Assembly (NCBI RefSeq): GCF_000227115.2
Contig: NC_016488.1
Span: 620,001-684,000 of the forward strand
DNA length: 64,000 bases
Origin: Naumovozyma dairenensis CBS 421
Taxonomy: Eukaryota > Ascomycota > Saccharomycetes > Saccharomycetales > Saccharomycetaceae
Direction: 5' to 3'
Shown here: one piece after another, positions 59,998 to 64,000 of the stretch
How positions within the stretch are numbered: the stretch's first letter is position 1
How the letters are laid out: every line of letters starts with the position of its first letter
Program-made: the position numbers and the translations under genes
The notes under the pieces: generated by a model
Told to the model about the DNA's origin: nothing
The model's input: only the letters and a program-made list of their open reading frames with translations
Database searches by the model: none

Positions 59998-60283
59998 TGT
60001 TAGATGAAATTTACTTCTTGTAGATAGTTCAGGGATATAATAAGCAGCTAGTATAACAATGTGATATGGTGAAAACCTAAAGGATACTAAGATTGGTAAC
60101 GTTAGCTTCAGTTGCAAAGTTCTTGAAAGGATCGTCAAGCTTGGCGTATCACCTACGTGAATAATACACTTTATTAGGAACCTGGTTATACTTGATCAGG
60201 GTATAACTACCATTCAGCTAACACTACCCCATCCTAAGTCTATTAACTTAGGTATGGTTTAAAGCAACTAAATCAACCTTACA
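59998..60283. mobile_element. Solo LTR, TGTTAG family, with target duplication
   Basis: 286 bp starting TGTTAG and ending CTTACA. It is flanked by AGCAA on both sides (59993-59997 and 60284-60288), the 5-bp duplication expected from a Ty-type integrase. It is homologous over nearly its whole length to 19012-19369. No internal retrotransposon sequence adjoins it, so it is a product of LTR-LTR recombination. Orientation of the parent element is not determined. Confidence 0.85.
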
Positions 60284-62114
60284 AGCAATAAGTAACCTAT
60301 GTATGCATAGAAAGATTAATAAAAACTGTTGCAAAATAGTTCCAAAATAAATAAATATATAAGATATATAATAGAGGGTGTTCCTAAAAGGGATCGTATA
60401 TTCAAGGAAGCGAACTTGGGCTTGGTAAAGAATGATCTTTCAAGGATAGATCCTACAGAACCCTTTTCGGATACTATCTCAAAAACTAATCTTCGGGAAA
60501 ATATAATAGATTATATATAACTGGATCAGATGACCTTTAATAATCATCCCAATCTTGTCATACTCTACTACTACACTATTCTCCTAATCTATCTCCCAGG
60601 ATTTATTATTTAGTCTTTTGCATTAAAACATTGAACCTTCATACTTGATTTTTGTCATTGCCCTGGAAATGTACATCCACATCCTTCTCATCATTGGGAT
60701 CACAAAGGACTCGTAAAATATAAGGTAAATTCATATATAAATATAACTATAATATGAATGGCGGCTTGTTTCTGGCTTACCTACTATGAACGATACACAA
60801 AAAAATATAAAATAGCATCCTCCCTGGGAAACTCCTCAAGTAGCATAAGGTATTTTCCTACGAAAACCTTTTTATTTGAATTCTCAAGTCTTTTCGAGAG
60901 GATTTCAAGAATAATCCATCTAATATATTTGGATCGGGCTCTTTTAATCACTTACTTTTTCCAATTCTTGTTTATCATTAACCATAATCAGTTGTCAATG
61001 AGGGACTTTCCTTATAGTATAGTTGAAAAAGCCACTACCCTTAATTATATGTCTGATATTTTTCAACTAGTATTTTTTCTTTCGGAATATAAGTAAGATA
61101 TGAAATGACATAAACGCAATTATTGGAGAATAGATATAAAGTATATACATATTCAATTCTTCTTACTCATGGTAGTTTTTTCCATAACATTCTTCCTTTC
61201 TTTGTTACAAGTTGGTTTCCAATATTCTAAAACTTATTGGTGTACCTAGGTAATTAGTTTACTTGGGCAATGAATTATCCTTTTGATTTTTTGAATATAG
61301 TCTATACATTCAAACATTCTATAAATCTTATAGAATACAACCATATGTAGTAATTTAAACTAGCTGCCCAATAGCCACACATAGTATATGTAGACCAAAA
61401 CAAGCCCTGTAATGCTATATCGGGTCTACATCTACATTTTCTCTCCCACCTGTGGCCAAACAAAAACTCACTGAGCAACGTGTAAACTCATCAATACCAT
61501 ACACAGATGCATTACTCAAATTAGCTCTACACATTACAAAGATAGTATATATGGAGCTGGTTCCCATATACTTATAGCTAGAATGTATAGTGTGGTGTGT
61601 AATCCACAACATCTGTTGACTCACTCTATCCGACTCATCTACATAGATATATATGTATCGGAACTTGTTAGGACTGGTAGAAGGATATTTGAAGCAACCG
61701 AAAGCACTAATGTTTACTTATTTTGCTACCATCCTTGATTTTGTTCGTTATATAACTACAGTACTTCAGATTATTAATTTGTGCGTGGATGATATGCTTA
61801 GGCTTTTATAACTGATCTTCGTGATTACATCTTCCCATATTGAGAAGCCTTCCGTAGCCCGTCACCAGCTATCCAAGAAATAAAGAGCATCATTACCTAC
61901 CCAGTTGAATTCAAGATATACCATATCAGCATATGTGACTACATTTATATATTTGATATTGAGTTTTAGAAGTTACATGTGTTTTTTATGAATTTTGCTT
62001 TAATATTTTATTATAAAGACTTGATTGCATTTAATACAGTACAGTATATTAATAATGAGACATTATGATTTTTGGTTGGAATTGCGATAGTGTTGTAGGG
62101 GTAAAATAAGACAT

Positions 62115-62134
62115 AATAATAATAATAATAATAA
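62115..62134. repeat. (AAT)n microsatellite
   Basis: About six AAT/ATA units just beyond the 3' end of RPS1. Confidence 0.8.
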
Positions 62135-62189
62135 TCAGACAAAAAATGGGATGTATCGATGATGCAAATTTTTATTTTTATTTCTCCAT

Positions 62190-62957
62190 TTACACAGTTT
62201 CCAAAACTTCATCCTTGAAACCAGAAACCTTCTTACCCTTTTCTTCACCAGAAGCTTCACCATGTAAAGCCATCAAAGAACCTAAATCGAATTTTGGTTG
62301 TTTTAATAACTTAACTTTTCTAATGTGAACATTTTGTAATGGGAAGATATCCTTGGTAGCGTTTTCAATTTCCTTGTTAATAACTTCTGGAATCAACTTA
62401 GAGGTCAATTGAGCTAAAGTACAGTTTTGAACTTCTCTGGTTAAGATTTCAGAAATAACCTTTCTGATAGCTCTAATATGAGAAGATTGAGCGTAAGCAG
62501 TTCTCTTGACTTGGTTAGCTTGCTTTCTAGTGAAGGCAATGGCGAAAACTCTCAAAACATAATCATCAGCAGTCTTGACAGTGACATTGGCTTCAATCAA
62601 AGTTTGCCATTTTCTAACCATAGATCTTAATTTATCAGTGGTGAAATCCATACCATGGAAGTTGGTCAATAAATTCTTACCTTGGACTTCATCAACTCTT
62701 AATTTAACCTTTCTGAAAGAGTGATCTTCAGAACCTTGTAAATCAGCAAGACAAACTTCAACAACTCTACCCTTTAAGGCATCAGCTGCACTCTTCAAAC
62801 CAGTAGATTTGTTGACTAAAGTCTTACCAACGTTTCTGTTTTCAAAAGTGGATGGAGCTTTGATATCAAACCATTCCTTTCTGGTGAATGGATCAACGAC
62901 CTTCTTCTTCAAACCTTTCTTACCCTTGGATAGTCTCTTATTCTTACCAACAGCCAT
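62190..62957 (-). CDS. RPS1A: Small-subunit ribosomal protein eS1 (Rps1)
   Basis: A 255-residue cytosolic ribosomal protein eS1, the same length as S. cerevisiae Rps1A/Rps1B. It starts [19 protein letters not shown], with the ribosomal S3Ae domain running through [60 protein letters not shown] and [14 protein letters not shown]. Codon choice is markedly more biased than in its neighbours (frequent TCT, GCT and AGA, and AAG over AAA), as expected of a highly expressed gene. No intron is seen. The position beside the SIR3-like gene matches YLR441C, hence the A copy symbol; paralogues cannot be told apart by protein alone. Confidence 0.97.
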   Translation of the reverse strand: MAVGKNKRLSKGKKGLKKKVVDPFTRKEWFDIKAPSTFENRNVGKTLVNKSTGLKSAADALKGRVVEVCLADLQGSEDHSFRKVKLRVDEVQGKNLLTNFHGMDFTTDKLRSMVRKWQTLIEANVTVKTADDYVLRVFAIAFTRKQANQVKRTAYAQSSHIRAIRKVISEILTREVQNCTLAQLTSKLIPEVINKEIENATKDIFPLQNVHIRKVKLLKQPKFDLGSLMALHGEASGEEKGKKVSGFKDEVLETV

Positions 62958-63740
62958 GATTACTGGATAATTTTTTTGATTGGTCTATATAATCTTGTCG
63001 ATCTTTTAAAAATAAAATGTCACTAAAAAACACCTACTTTTTAAATAAATGTACTCAAAAATTCAAGGAATCCCCAATTTTCAAGATTTTGATACTATCT
63101 TTTACAATATCTTTACAGGCATCTGTCACTACGTAACTTTGGAAAATTCCCACTACAAAGCTCTAGGTAACGCAACGATCATGCCCTACGTACACATCGC
63201 AATGCTTTGCTTGAGTCTTGCAAATCTTGTTTATCATTAGGCTCAGAATGTTTCAGTTCAAGAACATCAGTTCGGACAGAAGCTCCAAGGGAAACATCCT
63301 GAGTCTAGAAGGAGATCCCTTCCATTTCTCGCGGTTCATGGGCAAAAAACCCCGCCCCCTCCGAAGATTTCGTGTCGGGCTTCGACAGCCTGGGCCCGTT
63401 TTCCCCGTTGAATAATGCGCCAGAGGAAACACTTGTGAAAAGGAAAAAATAACGAATGACTTCAGGAATGTTTGGGTGCAATTTGGAATGTGCTGATGGT
63501 TAAACAGTCACAAATAAACCTAATGCTATTCAAAACAAAACGCCATCGATGTTAAGATATGCATAGCGTCACGGAGGTACAGCAACTTCATTTACCTAAA
63601 TAATATTACAAAAAATACATAGAAAACATGATTTTTTCTTTTGAATAATATAAATAACAAATACAGTAATCTATAAGAATTGGATGAAAGACAGAGGATA
63701 ATAATTTCAGATAGTAATAGTAGCAGGAATTCTTTTTCTT
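62958..63740. other. RPS1 upstream region
   Basis: 783 bp. It has a GC-rich patch at about 63340-63412 (CCCCGCCCCC, and CGGG with CCCG inverted arms) and a Rap1-like site at 63467-63479, both plausible parts of a ribosomal-protein promoter. Small open frames here have no recognisable product. Confidence 0.55.
63467..63479 (-). promoter_or_regulatory. Rap1-like site upstream of RPS1
   Basis: Read on the minus strand, GCACCCAAACATT fits the degenerate Rap1 consensus RMACCCANNCAYY. It lies about 510 bp upstream of RPS1, in sense orientation. Rap1 drives most ribosomal-protein genes in S. cerevisiae, though the element is somewhat distal here. Confidence 0.45.
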
Positions 63741-64000
63741 TTAAAACTCGTGCAAAATTCCAAAGTATCCTTCCAATGACCTTTTCAAATCTTGAAGTGG
63801 CATATGTATTTCAATATGCCTGATTTTACTTTTAAGATTCATTGACATAACACCTCCGTCAATTAGATCTTGAAGTACCCTAAACCAATGTATTGCTTGC
63901 AATATCTCTAGCGTTGGCTTGATGTTCTTGGGGAATAAACAGTCGATAAATTTCGCTATGAAAACGTTATCCTTATTATGTTCCATTAATAGGAGCGTTT
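63741..64000 (-). CDS. C-terminal end of a SIR3/ORC1-like protein (partial)
   Basis: The frame stays open to the window edge, so only the last 86 or so residues are present and the start lies outside. The segment (FIAKFIDCLFPKNIKPTLEILQAIHWFRVLQDLIDGG, IRHIEIHMPLQDLKRSLEG) has the helix and strand pattern of a winged-helix end such as that of Orc1/Sir3. The main argument is context: after RPS1A (YLR441C) the next leftward gene in S. cerevisiae is SIR3 (YLR442C). The sequence alone does not prove it. Confidence 0.5.
   Translation of the reverse strand, partial: TLLLMEHNKDNVFIAKFIDCLFPKNIKPTLEILQAIHWFRVLQDLIDGGVMSMNLKSKIRHIEIHMPLQDLKRSLEGYFGILHEF

Larger units (their letters stand above)
59674..62189. 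other. MRPL4-RPS1 intergenic region; SEC39 absent
   Basis: About 2.5 kb. S. cerevisiae has the essential SEC39 (YLR440C) here, but no leftward frame of any length is present. It contains a solo LTR (59998-60283) and an AAT-type microsatellite near 62115-62134. An unrecognised plus-strand 112-codon frame (60758-61096) is rich in Phe/Ile/Leu and probably fortuitous. Confidence 0.55.

Noticed and set aside
60758..61096. 112-codon plus-strand frame between MRPL4 and RPS1
   Set aside because: Phe/Ile/Leu-rich AT-driven composition, no recognisable family, and it is not on the strand expected for a SEC39 relic.
61380..61700. A further LTR near 61.4-61.7 kb (ACAACA followed by TGTTGACTC)
   Set aside because: No second terminus at LTR distance and no matching 5-bp duplication could be found.
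63049..63415. Two overlapping plus-strand frames upstream of RPS1
   Set aside because: Short, unrecognised, and located in the probable ribosomal-protein promoter with its GC-rich patch.

Overview
The window is a stretch of nuclear chromosome from a post-whole-genome-duplication budding yeast (Saccharomycetaceae). It is AT-rich, its recognisable genes are uninterrupted, its tRNA-Leu(UAA) has no intron, and nearly every protein is a full-length match to a named Saccharomyces cerevisiae protein. The long, microsatellite-rich intergenic regions and Asn-rich loops fit Naumovozyma or Kazachstania better than Saccharomyces; the genus is inference.

Layout. From 113 to about 54.9 kb the order is TUS1, MIA40, SPP382, ATG17, ACP1, DCK1, [accessory island], RPN13, URA4, [solo LTR and tRNA-Leu], YLR419W-type helicase, CDC73, VPS36, PUN1, INA1, FAS1, BER1. 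As I recall the S. cerevisiae map, the YLR members run exactly backwards from YLR425W to YLR412W with every strand consistent. The YKL members (MIA40, ACP1, FAS1) are threaded between them, as expected when two sister tracks of the duplicated genome lose genes differently. After BER1 the order jumps to DIF1, CAR2, LSM3, MRPL4, RPS1 and the 3' end of a SIR3/ORC1-like gene (YLR437C to YLR442C, forward), with SEC39 missing. A rearrangement junction relative to S. cerevisiae therefore lies between BER1 and DIF1.

The accessory island (about 18.1-25.9 kb) separates DCK1 and RPN13, which are neighbours in S. cerevisiae. It holds an old solo LTR, a seripauperin-like gene made only of the SRP1/TIP1 domain, a C-rich tract with CCCTA-like runs, and a TIR/DAN-type GPI mannoprotein gene broken by a one-base change in a T run. 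A second solo LTR of the same family, with a perfect 5-bp target duplication, lies at 59998-60283. A different, longer LTR that carries a Gag-like start codon sits 126 bp upstream of the tRNA.

Functions are housekeeping: Rho signalling and cell wall (TUS1, DCK1, PUN1, INA1, TIR/PAU), mitochondria (MIA40, ACP1, MRPL4), RNA (SPP382, LSM3, helicase, CDC73), autophagy and sorting (ATG17, VPS36), and metabolism (URA4, FAS1, CAR2). Several regulatory sites match the gene they precede: a perfect Ppr1 palindrome at URA4, an Rpn4/PACE-like site at RPN13, and two inositol/choline elements plus a Reb1 site at FAS1. No CRISPR, prophage or wholly new gene system was recognised. The most notable signals are the split TIR gene and its island, the LTR family, the CAR2 overlapping uORF, and the ACGTACGT-rich 4.8-kb region upstream of FAS1.
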